Shown one piece after another: positions 28,174 to 37,179 of a DNA stretch of 64,000 bases. Both the position numbers and the translations under genes were made by a program. The notes beneath the pieces are model-generated. The model did not search any database, was not told where the DNA came from, and was given only the letters and a program-made list of their open reading frames with translations. Positions within the stretch are counted from its first letter, which is position 1; each line of letters starts with the position of its first letter. The stretch is from Polaribacter sp. MED152. Lineage in GTDB: Bacteria > Bacteroidota > Bacteroidia > Flavobacteriales > Flavobacteriaceae. The DNA is taken from assembly GCF_000152945.2 (NCBI RefSeq), contig NC_020830.1, forward strand, positions 1,374,501 through 1,438,500, given 5' to 3'.

Positions 28174-28287
28174 GTTATCTATCCTTTTAAATTAAACAAT
28201 TTAAAAGAGTAGAATTTAGCACCTTCTTTATTTCTAAAGGGTTGCTAAGGCTTCAATGGGTCTAATCCCTCCACCTTTCTTGATAAC
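28174..28287 (-). ncRNA. SAM-I (S-box) riboswitch, metY operon leader
   Basis: On the minus strand: GTTATCAAGAAAGG (P1 start), GGAGGGATTAGACCCATTGA, TTAGCAACCC, a P3 hairpin (CTTTAGAAATAAAG), AAGGTGCTAAATTC, a strong 10-bp P4 hairpin (CTTTTAAATT / AATTTAAAAG) and closing GATAAC. It is clearly homologous to the metH riboswitch at 8914-9034. It should repress metY, the metX-thrA fusion and metZ when SAM is abundant. No strong terminator follows, so translational control is likely. Confidence 0.95.
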
Positions 28288-28317
28288 ATTTCAATAAGTT
28301 ATTGAACTTTGTGAGTA

Positions 28318-28350
28318 CAAATATTGCAACAGAAAAAGTTAACATCCAAA
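28318..28350 (-). promoter_or_regulatory. Promoter of the metY operon
   Basis: On the minus strand a -33 TTTG (28350-28347) is followed after 21 bases by AATATTTG (28325-28318), one mismatch from TAnnTTTG. Transcription would begin about 25 bases before the riboswitch. Confidence 0.4.
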
Positions 28351-28489
28351 TAAAAAACACTAAAATTTATAAAATGTATCATTTTCACAAAAAATGGATT
28401 GATTATTTTTTTAATCCTCAAAAACCAACTTAATATTCTGTTAAAAATGATTTATTGATGATGGCATTGCAAATAATTATAGTTCTAAA

Positions 28490-28521
28490 TTGATTAAATA
28501 TAAAATTATGACGTATTTTTG
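28490..28521 (+). promoter_or_regulatory. Promoter of metK
   Basis: TTG (28490-28492), 21-base spacer, then TATTTTTG (28514-28521), a perfect TAnnTTTG box. The start would fall near 28526, giving a leader of roughly 130 bases. Confidence 0.5.
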
Positions 28522-28532
28522 CATCATAATTA

Positions 28533-28614
28533 GAGGAAAAATTTGAACTGATTGCAACCTCATTAAAAAAATGCTAAAGCAGTAATTCTATACTCCTTTT
28601 AGCCTCCTGCAATC
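28533..28614 (+). ncRNA. Structured metK leader RNA of unknown class
   Basis: GATTGCA (28550-28556) pairs perfectly with TGCAATC (28608-28614). Nested inside, GCTAAA (28573-28578) pairs perfectly with TTTAGC (28598-28603). A GAGG near the predicted 5' end (28533-28536) can pair with CCTC at 28558-28561 or 28603-28606. The S-box core is absent, so it is not SAM-I. Its location in a metK leader suggests a SAM- or methionine-responsive element, but I cannot assign a known class. Confidence 0.4.
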
Positions 28615-28654
28615 TTTCTCGAATTTTTTAAATCATATAAAAAAGAAGAGTATT

Positions 28655-29911
28655 ATGTCATATTTATTTACCTCAGAAAGCGTTTCTGAAGGACATCCAG
28701 ATAAAGTTGCAGACCAAATATCAGATGCTTTAATCGATAATTTTTTAGCATTTGATAAATCTAGTAAAGTAGCTTGTGAAACCTTAGTTACTACTGGGCA
28801 AGTTATATTAGCAGGTGAAGTAAAATCGAACACTTATTTAGATGTTCAACAAATTGCAAGAGATGTAATCAATAAAATTGGTTACACAAAAAGCGAGTAT
28901 ATGTTTGATGGAAATTCTTGTGGTGTTTTATCCGCAATTCATGAACAATCTCCAGATATTAATCAAGGTGTAGACAGATCTAAACCAGAAGAGCAAGGTG
29001 CAGGAGACCAAGGTATGATGTTTGGTTACGCTACTGATGAAACTGAAAACTACATGCCTCTAGCTCTAGAATTATCTCATAGACTGTTAACAGAATTGGC
29101 AGAAATTAGAAGAGAAAATTCAGACATAACCTATTTAAGACCAGATGCAAAAAGTCAGGTAACTATTGAATATTCAGATGATAATGTACCTCAAAGAATA
29201 GATGCTATTGTAATTTCTACGCAGCATGACGATTTTGATGCATCTGAAGAAGTAATGTTATCAAAAATTAAAAAAGATATTGTAGAAATTTTGATTCCGA
29301 GAGTAATTGCAAAATTACCAGAACATATTCAAAAATTATTTACAGATGATATTACCTATCACATAAATCCTACTGGAATATTTGTTATTGGTGGTCCTCA
29401 TGGAGATACTGGTTTAACTGGTCGTAAAATTATAGTAGATACTTATGGAGGAAAAGGCGCTCATGGTGGAGGTGCTTTTTCAGGTAAAGACCCTAGTAAA
29501 GTAGATAGGTCTGGAGCTTATGCTACAAGACATATTGCTAAAAATTTAGTAGCTGCAGGTTTATGTAAAGAAGTTTTAGTACAGGTTTCTTACGCAATTG
29601 GAGTTGCAAAACCAACCAGTATTAATGTAGAAACGTATGGAACTTCTACAGTAGATTTATCTGATGGAGAAATCAGTAAAAAAGTAGAAGAAATTTTTGA
29701 CATGCGTCCTTATTTTATTGAAAAGCGTTTAAAGTTAAGAACTCCTATTTATTCTGATACTGCTGCATATGGACATATGGGTAGAAATCCTGAAGTAAAA
29801 ACAGTAACTTTCTCAAATCCTATGGGAGAAACTGTATCTGAAGAAGTAGAAACTTTTACTTGGGAAAAATTAGATTATGTAGATAAAGTTAAAGAAGCAT
29901 TTAATTTATAA
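28655..29911 (+). CDS. metK: S-adenosylmethionine synthetase
   Basis: A 418-residue enzyme making SAM from methionine and ATP. Signatures: [17 protein letters not shown] (N-terminal ATP/metal site), [12 protein letters not shown] (hexapeptide region) and [19 protein letters not shown] (P-loop-like). Full length, cytoplasmic. It is transcribed away from the metY operon with its own promoter and an unusual structured leader, and is followed by a strong terminator, so it is a single-gene unit. Confidence 0.98.
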   Translation: MSYLFTSESVSEGHPDKVADQISDALIDNFLAFDKSSKVACETLVTTGQVILAGEVKSNTYLDVQQIARDVINKIGYTKSEYMFDGNSCGVLSAIHEQSPDINQGVDRSKPEEQGAGDQGMMFGYATDETENYMPLALELSHRLLTELAEIRRENSDITYLRPDAKSQVTIEYSDDNVPQRIDAIVISTQHDDFDASEEVMLSKIKKDIVEILIPRVIAKLPEHIQKLFTDDITYHINPTGIFVIGGPHGDTGLTGRKIIVDTYGGKGAHGGGAFSGKDPSKVDRSGAYATRHIAKNLVAAGLCKEVLVQVSYAIGVAKPTSINVETYGTSTVDLSDGEISKKVEEIFDMRPYFIEKRLKLRTPIYSDTAAYGHMGRNPEVKTVTFSNPMGETVSEEVETFTWEKLDYVDKVKEAFNL

Positions 29912-29935
29912 ATGTTAAATCCATCAAGTTCAAAG

Positions 29936-29968
29936 GCTCTCAATTTTATAAATTGAGAGCTTTTTTTT
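29936..29968 (+). terminator. Rho-independent terminator of metK
   Basis: GCTCTCAATTT / AAATTGAGAGC, 11-bp stem with a short loop and eight T residues, 25 bases after the metK stop. Confidence 0.93.
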
Positions 29969-30061
29969 GGTTAAAATTTACAAACTGTCTTTAACATTTA
30001 TTTAAGAGTTCGTCCTTTATGGTTTGCGTAATTTCGAAAACAATTCAAATTAAACATAATC

Positions 30062-32557
30062 ATGACAAAAAAAGTATTCTCGCAATTGGTTCTAATTGCA
30101 CTTGTTTTTGGCTTTTCTGTAGATGCAAATGCACAGATTTGGAAAAGAAAAAAGAAGGAAGAACCTAAAAAAGTTGCTCCAAAGCCTAGGCCAAAACCTA
30201 AAAAAGGAGCCATTCAACCTTATTCTAAGGTAGTAACAAAAGATATGAAAACAGACGAAGGTTTATTTCATGTACATTCAAAAGACAACACTTTCTTATT
30301 CGAAATTCCAGATTCTTTAATGGAAAGAGAAATGCTAATGGTAACACGTATTGCAAAAACTGCAAGTGGCATTGGTTTTGGTGGTGGTAAAGCAAATACA
30401 CAAGTTTTACGCTGGCAAAGAAAAGACAAAAAGGTTTTACTTAGAGTTGTATCTCACAATGTTGTTGCAGACACAATTTTACCTGTTCATGAAGCAGTTG
30501 TAAATTCTAACTTTGAGCCTATTTTATACACGTTTCCTATTAAAGCGTTTAATAAAGACACTACTGGTGTAGTTATTGATGCTACAAAATTGTTAACTGA
30601 AGATATTAAACCTTTAGGTTTTCCTCAATTTTACAGAACAAGATACAGAGTTACAAGATTAGATAAATCTCGTTCTTACACAGAAAGGGTAAGTAGTTAT
30701 CCTCAAAACATAGAGTTTAGACATGTAAAAACTTATTTTGCATCTAGACCACCATCTAATGGTAGTGTAGGTTCTATTTCTTTAGAAATGAGCAACTCTA
30801 TGATTTTATTACCAAAAGTACCTATGAAACGTAGATACTTTGATGAAAGAGTAGGTTGGTTTGCAAGAGGTCAAACAGACTACGGTTTGGCTGATCAAAA
30901 AAGTAAAACTGTACAATATTTAGACAGATGGAGATTGGAGGTTAAAGATGAAGATATTGAAAAGTTTAAAAGAGGTGAATTAGTAGAGCCTAAAAAACAA
31001 ATTGTTTATTATGTAGATAGAGCTACACCAAAAGAATGGGTGCCATACATTAAACAAGGTATTGAAGATTGGCAAGTTGCTTTTGAAGCAGCTGGATTTA
31101 AAAATGCAATTATTGCAAAAGATCCACCTAGTAAAGAAGAAGATCCAGATTGGAGCCCAGAAGATGTTCGTTATTCTGTTGTAAGATATTTAGCATCTCC
31201 TATTCCAAATGCTAATGGTCCTCACGTTAGTGACCCAAGATCTGGAGAAATTTTAGAATCTGATATTAACTGGTATCACAATGTAATGACCTTATTACAT
31301 AACTGGTACTTTATTCAAACAGCGGCTATAAACGAAGAAGCTAGAAGTAATAGCTTCAAAACAGAAATTATGGGACGTTTGGTACAATTTGTATCTTCTC
31401 ATGAAGTTGGTCATACATTAGGTTTACCACACAACATGGGTAGTTCTGTAGCTTATCCTGTAGATTCTTTACGTTCATCTACGTTTACTGATAAATATGG
31501 TACAGCACCTTCTATTATGGATTATGCTCGTTTTAACTATGTTGCTCAACCAGAAGATAAAGGTGTTGCTTTAATGCCAAACATTGGTGTTTACGATAAG
31601 TACGCAATTTCTTGGGGTTATAGACCAATTTTAGACAAAGATGCAAAAGCTGAAAAAGAAACTTTAGATGCTTGGATTATGAAACATGCTGGAGACCCAA
31701 TGTATAGATTTGGTCATCAACAAGCAGGTGGAGTTGTAGACCCTAGTTCTCAAACAGAAGATTTAGGAGATAATGCAATGAAAGCATCTATGTATGGTAT
31801 TAAGAACTTAAAAAGAATTTTACCTAACTTAGAAAAATGGACATCTGAAAAAGGTGAAAATTATGATGAGTTATCTACAATGTATGGTCAGTTATTAGGT
31901 CAGTTCAACAGATACATGGGTCATGTTTCTGCAAATGTTGGTGGTGTTTATGAATACTACAAAACATCAGATCAAGAAGGAGCTGTTTATACACATGTAG
32001 ATAAAGCAACTCAAAAAGAGGCTTTAGACTTTGTTATTGATAATCTTTTTGAAACACCAACTTGGATGTTAGATGAAAATATTTTTAGCAAAATAGAGTT
32101 TTCTGGAGCTGTTGAAAGAGTTCGTGGTTTACAAGCTAGAACTTTAAATAACATTTTAGATGCTGGTAGAATGGCTAGAATGATTGAAAATGAAACTTTA
32201 AATGGTAGCAAAGCTTATACACTTGTTAACATGATGAGTGATTTAAGAAAAGGAGTTTGGACAGAATTATATAATGGCGCTTCTATAGATACTTACAGAA
32301 GAAACTTACAAAGAGCTCATTTAGATCGTTTAAATTTCTTATTAAATGAAGCTAAAAACCAAAGAGGTTTTAATAGTGGATACTTAAAAAGAAGTGGAAT
32401 TAACATTAATCAATCTGACGTAAAATCAGTTGCAAGAGGAGAATTAAAGAGAATTCAACGAGATGCAAGAGCTGCAGCTTCTAGAGGAAATACTTTAAGA
32501 CGTTACCACTTACAAGATGTTGTTGATAGAATTGATATGATTTTAGATCCTAAATAA
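30062..32557 (+). CDS. Exported zinc-dependent metalloprotease (DUF5117/DUF4953 type)
   Basis: An 831-residue protein with a signal peptide (about 1-24) and a Lys/Pro-rich stretch (27-50), then DUF5118/DUF5117-like beta regions. The metzincin zinc site is HEVGHTLGLPHN near residue 447 (HExxHxxGxxH). The C-terminal third is helical and rich in Arg. The family is exported and presumed to be periplasmic or outer-membrane associated; substrates are not known. It stands alone between two terminators. Confidence 0.9.
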   Translation: MTKKVFSQLVLIALVFGFSVDANAQIWKRKKKEEPKKVAPKPRPKPKKGAIQPYSKVVTKDMKTDEGLFHVHSKDNTFLFEIPDSLMEREMLMVTRIAKTASGIGFGGGKANTQVLRWQRKDKKVLLRVVSHNVVADTILPVHEAVVNSNFEPILYTFPIKAFNKDTTGVVIDATKLLTEDIKPLGFPQFYRTRYRVTRLDKSRSYTERVSSYPQNIEFRHVKTYFASRPPSNGSVGSISLEMSNSMILLPKVPMKRRYFDERVGWFARGQTDYGLADQKSKTVQYLDRWRLEVKDEDIEKFKRGELVEPKKQIVYYVDRATPKEWVPYIKQGIEDWQVAFEAAGFKNAIIAKDPPSKEEDPDWSPEDVRYSVVRYLASPIPNANGPHVSDPRSGEILESDINWYHNVMTLLHNWYFIQTAAINEEARSNSFKTEIMGRLVQFVSSHEVGHTLGLPHNMGSSVAYPVDSLRSSTFTDKYGTAPSIMDYARFNYVAQPEDKGVALMPNIGVYDKYAISWGYRPILDKDAKAEKETLDAWIMKHAGDPMYRFGHQQAGGVVDPSSQTEDLGDNAMKASMYGIKNLKRILPNLEKWTSEKGENYDELSTMYGQLLGQFNRYMGHVSANVGGVYEYYKTSDQEGAVYTHVDKATQKEALDFVIDNLFETPTWMLDENIFSKIEFSGAVERVRGLQARTLNNILDAGRMARMIENETLNGSKAYTLVNMMSDLRKGVWTELYNGASIDTYRRNLQRAHLDRLNFLLNEAKNQRGFNSGYLKRSGININQSDVKSVARGELKRIQRDARAAASRGNTLRRYHLQDVVDRIDMILDPK

Positions 32558-32575
32558 TCTAAAAATTAGATAAAG

Positions 32576-32602
32576 AAAACCTCGCAAATGCGAGGTTTTT
32601 TT
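32576..32602 (+). terminator. Rho-independent terminator of the metalloprotease gene
   Basis: AAAACCTCGC-AAAT-GCGAGGTTTT, 10-bp stem with a tetraloop, followed by further T residues. Confidence 0.92.
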
Positions 32603-32786
32603 ATGCTTAAAAAAATATTACTTACATTCAAATGTGCTGAATTCCTTGGGCTATAAAATCTAATTGCCCTTGATAAATGGTTTTAAATCTATATTAAAAA
32701 GAAACGAAAATATGGTATACAGACTTTAAACTATATAGCTTCATTTTTGGCTTGGTTTTTGAAGTTAAAATTAAAATTTACAGAAT

Positions 32787-34463
32787 ATGAAAAAAGCATT
32801 TTTATTTTATCTATTCTTACTCTTTTTAAGTGGAAATAGTTTTTCTCAAAATGGAGAAATAGTTTTTCAGATAATAGATAAAAAATATGAATCTCCAATT
32901 TCTTATGCAACGATTATTCTACAAAAATTAAATAGAGGAACGCATGCAGACATCGATGGTTATTTTAGAATTCCTGAGTTGTATTTTGAAGATGAATCAA
33001 TTAAGATTTCTTCTATTGGATACAATACTCAAGTATTAAAACTATCTAATTTCAAAAAAAATAGCATTAATAAAATATATTTAATTCCCTTCATAAATCA
33101 ACTTGATGAAATATTAATTGTTACACGAAAAAATAAAGAAAGACAAAAACCTTTAAGTGCTGAACAAATTGTAAGAAATGCAATAAATAATATTCCAAAA
33201 AATTATCCTATGGAACCTCATTCATATATAGGATATTACAGAGACTATCAACAGCCAACAAACACAAATTATAAAAAGGTAAACAAACTTAAAAAAAACC
33301 CCAATTATATTAATTTACACGAGAGCATTGTACAATCTTTTGATCAAGGTTTCCAAACAAATAAACTAATACATAAAGAAAACCAAAGTATACTGTATAA
33401 GTATAAAGTAAATAATAACTTCTTAAAAGACTCATTATTAAAAATTCCTTATGACAATAAAGAGAATAAGTTTTCAAAAAATGTTTCTATAACTCCTTTA
33501 GGAGGTAATGAACTGAATATTCTAAATATTACAAATTCTATAAGGAATTATAATACTCAATCTGTTTCGTTTATAAACACCTTAAATAAAAACTTTACGG
33601 CTAATCATTCTTTTCAAATAGATAGCAAAAAAAATATGAATGGAGTTTATCTTTATGAAATTTCATTTAAATCTATAAAAGAAAAAACAGATTTTAATCA
33701 CTATGCAAAGGGAAAGATTTACATTTCTAAAAATGACTTTTCAATTTATAAATTAAACTATAATTTATATAATTTAACCTCTGAAAACCCACAGTATTCT
33801 TTGCTTCTAGAATATTTACCCAAAGGTGATAAAATGTTTTTAAATTATATGATGTTCAATAATAAGTTTACAGTTAAAAATCCTGATTTTTTAACACTAG
33901 AAACTATAAGTTATAATGTTGAAGCATTAAAAACTAGCTTATTTCTTAATCAACTAGGTTCGGACAAATCTGAAAAATCATTTTCTAAAAATATTAATAA
34001 CGAAGCAAAAATAAACTTAATCTTTAATAAACCTTTATTAAAAAACTCTATAAAACCATTATCAAGAAATATCAAAGTATATTACAAAAACAAGAAATTA
34101 AAAACGTTAGACTATAATATTGAAAAAAGTTCTCCAAAAACTATTACTTTAATATTAAAAACAAGACAACTAGCAAAAATAGGGCTCTCAGATGAAGTAA
34201 TAGAGAAGAAAGAGTTTACTAAAAATTTAAGGTTCGAAATTAAAAATATAGAATCCAAAGATGGATTAATAATAAACAAACCAATAAACTTTGAGTTTTA
34301 TCAATATCGTGAATTTTTTGTACAAGAAGTTTTCCAAAATAAAAGTTTGCCAAAAACAAAGAGCTTTGTTGATAAAAATTCACCTCTCTCTAATTCTACT
34401 CAAAACGCAATGGATTACAAAGACCAATATTGGTTAAATTCACCACTAAAGAAAATAAACTAA
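32787..34463 (+). CDS. Exported protein with CarboxypepD regulatory-like N-terminal domain
   Basis: A 558-residue protein with a signal peptide (about 1-20, ending NSFSQ) and a carboxypeptidase D regulatory-like beta-sandwich (about 22-110: ISYATIILQKLNRGTHADIDGYFRI). The remaining 440 residues have no fold I recognise and no TonB-dependent receptor plug or barrel. The protein is rich in Asn and Lys, and the DNA looks more A-rich than the flanking genes, which may mean recent acquisition or relaxed selection. Similar proteins in flavobacteria are called carboxypeptidase-like regulatory domain proteins of unknown role. It converges on the gene at 34473. Confidence 0.7.
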   Translation: MKKAFLFYLFLLFLSGNSFSQNGEIVFQIIDKKYESPISYATIILQKLNRGTHADIDGYFRIPELYFEDESIKISSIGYNTQVLKLSNFKKNSINKIYLIPFINQLDEILIVTRKNKERQKPLSAEQIVRNAINNIPKNYPMEPHSYIGYYRDYQQPTNTNYKKVNKLKKNPNYINLHESIVQSFDQGFQTNKLIHKENQSILYKYKVNNNFLKDSLLKIPYDNKENKFSKNVSITPLGGNELNILNITNSIRNYNTQSVSFINTLNKNFTANHSFQIDSKKNMNGVYLYEISFKSIKEKTDFNHYAKGKIYISKNDFSIYKLNYNLYNLTSENPQYSLLLEYLPKGDKMFLNYMMFNNKFTVKNPDFLTLETISYNVEALKTSLFLNQLGSDKSEKSFSKNINNEAKINLIFNKPLLKNSIKPLSRNIKVYYKNKKLKTLDYNIEKSSPKTITLILKTRQLAKIGLSDEVIEKKEFTKNLRFEIKNIESKDGLIINKPINFEFYQYREFFVQEVFQNKSLPKTKSFVDKNSPLSNSTQNAMDYKDQYWLNSPLKKIN

Positions 34464-34472
34464 ATAAAAATA

Positions 34473-35027
34473 TTACTTCCATTTAATTCCACAACCCATA
34501 CTTGGCTTCTGATTTGCCAAATTGTCTTTATGCTCTAAAAGATTGTGTAATGCTTTTCTAATATCCTTACCATTTAAAGGTGCTGAATTTCCTGGTCTTG
34601 AATCATCTAACTGACCATGATAAACAGCATTTAATCCTGCATCAAATACATAAAAATCTGGTGTACATGCTGCATCATAAGCTTTGGCTACTTGCTGAGT
34701 TTCATCAAACAAATAAGGAAAAGGATAGTTTAAGTTTTCAGCAACCTCTTTCATGTATTTAGGTGCATCTTGAGGATAATTCTCTATTTCATTGGAACTT
34801 ATAGCAATAAATTTAATTCCTTTTTCTTGGAATTCGTTGGCCATTTTAACCAACTCAGTATTTACATGAATAACAAAAGGGCAATGATTGCAAATAAACA
34901 TAATCACAGTTCCTTTTTCTCCCTTAAGCTGATTCAGAGAGTACTCTTTATCATCAATAGTATTAATTAACGTGAAATCTGGAGCCTTTGAGCCTAATTT
35001 AAATTCATTCGATTCTGTTAAAGCCAT
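34473..35027 (-). CDS. Thioredoxin-fold protein, AhpC/TSA-like
   Basis: A 184-residue cytoplasmic thioredoxin-like protein. FICNHCPFV carries a CxxC pair (about residues 46-49) where redox proteins of this fold have their active site. APDFTLINTIDDKEYSLNQLKG is the peroxiredoxin-like entrance, and a conserved Cys lies in AACTPDFYVFD. The NHCPFV group is widespread but its substrate is not settled. It is the last gene of the run HMG-CoA reductase - GHMP kinase - flavoprotein - this gene, 20 bases after the flavoprotein. Confidence 0.85.
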   Translation of the reverse strand: MALTESNEFKLGSKAPDFTLINTIDDKEYSLNQLKGEKGTVIMFICNHCPFVIHVNTELVKMANEFQEKGIKFIAISSNEIENYPQDAPKYMKEVAENLNYPFPYLFDETQQVAKAYDAACTPDFYVFDAGLNAVYHGQLDDSRPGNSAPLNGKDIRKALHNLLEHKDNLANQKPSMGCGIKWK

Positions 35028-35047
35028 TTCTTTACATTTTTAATTAT

Positions 35048-36256
35048 TTATTCAGCTAAAGCAATTGCACAAATGTAACCACCTGTCCAAGCATTCTGAA
35101 AATTAAATCCACCTGTTACAGCATCAATATTTAAAACTTCACCTACAAAAAATAAATTTTTATGCTGCTTACTTTCAAAACGTTTAAAATTTATTTCTTT
35201 TAAATCTACACCACCAGCAGTTACAAATTCATCTTTAAAAGTAGTTCTACCATTTGCATTATAAATACCTTTTGTAAGTTCTGTTGCTAATTTTTCTAAT
35301 TGTGTGTTTTTTAAATCTGCCCAATTCTGATTTTTAGAAATACCAGAAAATAGCACAAAACGTTCCCAAAGTCTTTTTGAAATTTCTGTAAAAGGAGATT
35401 TTAAAATTACTGTTTTTCTTGGTTCTTTCTTTTTTAAATTTAAAAGTACATTAAGAACTTTTCCTGTAGACCTAGATAACCAATTTACTTCTACATTGTA
35501 TTGGTAATTTTTATCCGCTAAAATTCGAGCTCCAAAAGCAGACAATTTTAAAACAGCTGGTCCACTCATTCCCCAATGTGTAATAAGCAAAGGGCCTGAA
35601 GCTTCTAGTTTTGTACCCACAATATTTACAGTGGCATTTGGTACAGAAATACCCAATAAATCTACCAATCTTTTATCGTTGATATTAAACGTAAATAAAG
35701 AAGGTACTGGTTCTATAATCTTATGATCTAAAGTTTTACAAAGCTCCCATACTTTTTTAGAACTACCAGCTGCTACAACTACCTTGTCTGCAATAAAATC
35801 TTTATTTTTTGTGTTGACAACCCACTGTTTTTCTTGTTGATAAACTGAATTAACACCACAGTTTGTTAACACTTTAATTCCTAATTTATCAACAGCGTTT
35901 TGAAAGCAATCAATGATTGCCTGACTTGTATTTGCTTCTGGAAAAACTCTATTATCACTTTCAATTTTTAAAGGCACACCTTTGTTTTCAAACCACTCAA
36001 AAGTATCTCCTGTCATGAATTGATGAAAAGGGCCCAGCAATTCTTTTTTTCCTCTTGGATAAAATTCAATCAATTCTTTAGGCGTAAAACAAGCATGCGT
36101 TACATTGCATCTACCACCTCCAGAAATTTTTACTTTCTGCAATACATCTTTTCCTTTTTCTAAAATGGTGATGTCTAATTCAGGATTGTTTTCTTTGGCA
36201 TTTATGGCTGTAAAATAGCCAGCAGCTCCACCTCCAATAATTATTACTTTACTCAT
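35048..36256 (-). CDS. HI0933/BaiN-family NAD(P)/FAD flavoprotein
   Basis: A 402-residue HI0933-like flavoprotein. FAD-binding IIGGGAAGYFTAI at the N-terminus, KISGGGRCNVTH (about residue 45) and the C-terminal ITGGFNFQNAWTGGYICA are diagnostic. The family includes uncharacterised YhiN-type proteins and the BaiN bile-acid reductase; the reaction here is unknown. Its ATG overlaps the GHMP kinase stop (ATGA), so it is translationally coupled. Confidence 0.9.
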   Translation of the reverse strand: MSKVIIIGGGAAGYFTAINAKENNPELDITILEKGKDVLQKVKISGGGRCNVTHACFTPKELIEFYPRGKKELLGPFHQFMTGDTFEWFENKGVPLKIESDNRVFPEANTSQAIIDCFQNAVDKLGIKVLTNCGVNSVYQQEKQWVVNTKNKDFIADKVVVAAGSSKKVWELCKTLDHKIIEPVPSLFTFNINDKRLVDLLGISVPNATVNIVGTKLEASGPLLITHWGMSGPAVLKLSAFGARILADKNYQYNVEVNWLSRSTGKVLNVLLNLKKKEPRKTVILKSPFTEISKRLWERFVLFSGISKNQNWADLKNTQLEKLATELTKGIYNANGRTTFKDEFVTAGGVDLKEINFKRFESKQHKNLFFVGEVLNIDAVTGGFNFQNAWTGGYICAIALAE

Positions 36257-37179
36257 AAAATCATTTCTGAATAGGTAAGAATTGTTTCAAATCCTTTATT
36301 TTTAAAATAGTTAGGTGTTTCTTGATTTCCTGTGGCTAATACAAAATCTCCACCCCAAGCTCCTAAACTTTTAATCTCTCCAAAATAATCTGGAAATAGC
36401 TTTTCTTTAACAGGTTGTAATTTTATGATTGAACTTATAATTTGTTCATGTTCTACAAGAAGTGCGTCGAATTCATGAAGCGAGTTTACTTTTGGAAACG
36501 TCTCTGAAATTTCTGAAATTCGATTAATTTGTGCACTATAATCTAAATTACTTTCTCTAAATTTTGCAATACCTTCTTTAGAGTCTTGCTTTTGATTTAA
36601 ATACACAAAATATAAATTATCTTTAAATTCAGGATTAAAAACCACTGAATCAACTATAGGTTTCTGTTCTTTTATTTGATAATATATAGGTGTATCATTT
36701 TGCGCACATGCAATATCATAACCGCTACCTTTAAAAGAGTTCCATAATAATTGAAAAGCATCTACTTTAGCCCAAGATGCAATAGAATTTATTAATGTAG
36801 ATGAACTGCCTAAACCCCAATTTCTTGGAAAATTTAGTTCGGTTTTTATTACAAAACCATGATCTACATCTAGAAAATCTGGGTTTAATCTTTTTGCCTC
36901 TGCTAAAATATCTAATAAAGTTTCTGCTATAAATTCAGCACTTCCTTCTTTATCTGAATTAAAAGTACAATTTACTAAACGTAATTTTGGTAAATTAAAA
37001 ACTGCTTCAAACCAACAATTACCCGTATTTGTAAAACTAGCCCAAATTAAATTGGGTTCTTTAATTTTTTCTACACTTAAGTTTTGCCCGTATTTTGTAG
37101 GTAATGCCAATGATTTAGCACCATCTAACACTAGATACTCACCTGTAAGCAACAATTTTCCATTAGAATAATAGTTCAT
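36253..37179 (-). CDS. GYDIA-family GHMP kinase
   Basis: A 308-residue GHMP-fold kinase. The ATP-binding GLGSSSTLINSIASWA (about 120-135) and the GSGYDIACAQ motif that names the family are present. It resembles mevalonate-pathway kinases. It lies directly after HMG-CoA reductase with a one-base overlap, so phosphorylation of mevalonate or phosphomevalonate is the natural guess, but the substrate is not proven. Confidence 0.88.
   Translation of the reverse strand: MNYYSNGKLLLTGEYLVLDGAKSLALPTKYGQNLSVEKIKEPNLIWASFTNTGNCWFEAVFNLPKLRLVNCTFNSDKEGSAEFIAETLLDILAEAKRLNPDFLDVDHGFVIKTELNFPRNWGLGSSSTLINSIASWAKVDAFQLLWNSFKGSGYDIACAQNDTPIYYQIKEQKPIVDSVVFNPEFKDNLYFVYLNQKQDSKEGIAKFRESNLDYSAQINRISEISETFPKVNSLHEFDALLVEHEQIISSIIKLQPVKEKLFPDYFGEIKSLGAWGGDFVLATGNQETPNYFKNKGFETILTYSEMIL

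Larger units (their letters stand above)
28047..28654. other. Divergent metY-metK control region
   Basis: This 608-base gap holds no gene. From left to right: metY spacer, SAM-I riboswitch (28174-28287, minus), metY promoter (28318-28350, minus), about 140 bases of AT-rich DNA in which I see nothing, metK promoter (28490-28521, plus), and a structured metK leader (28533-28614). Confidence 0.85.

Noticed and set aside
28533..28614. SAM-I riboswitch for metK
   Set aside because: The S-box core (GGATTAGACCC, GGTGCTA) found in the other two leaders is absent; only simple nested helices are present.
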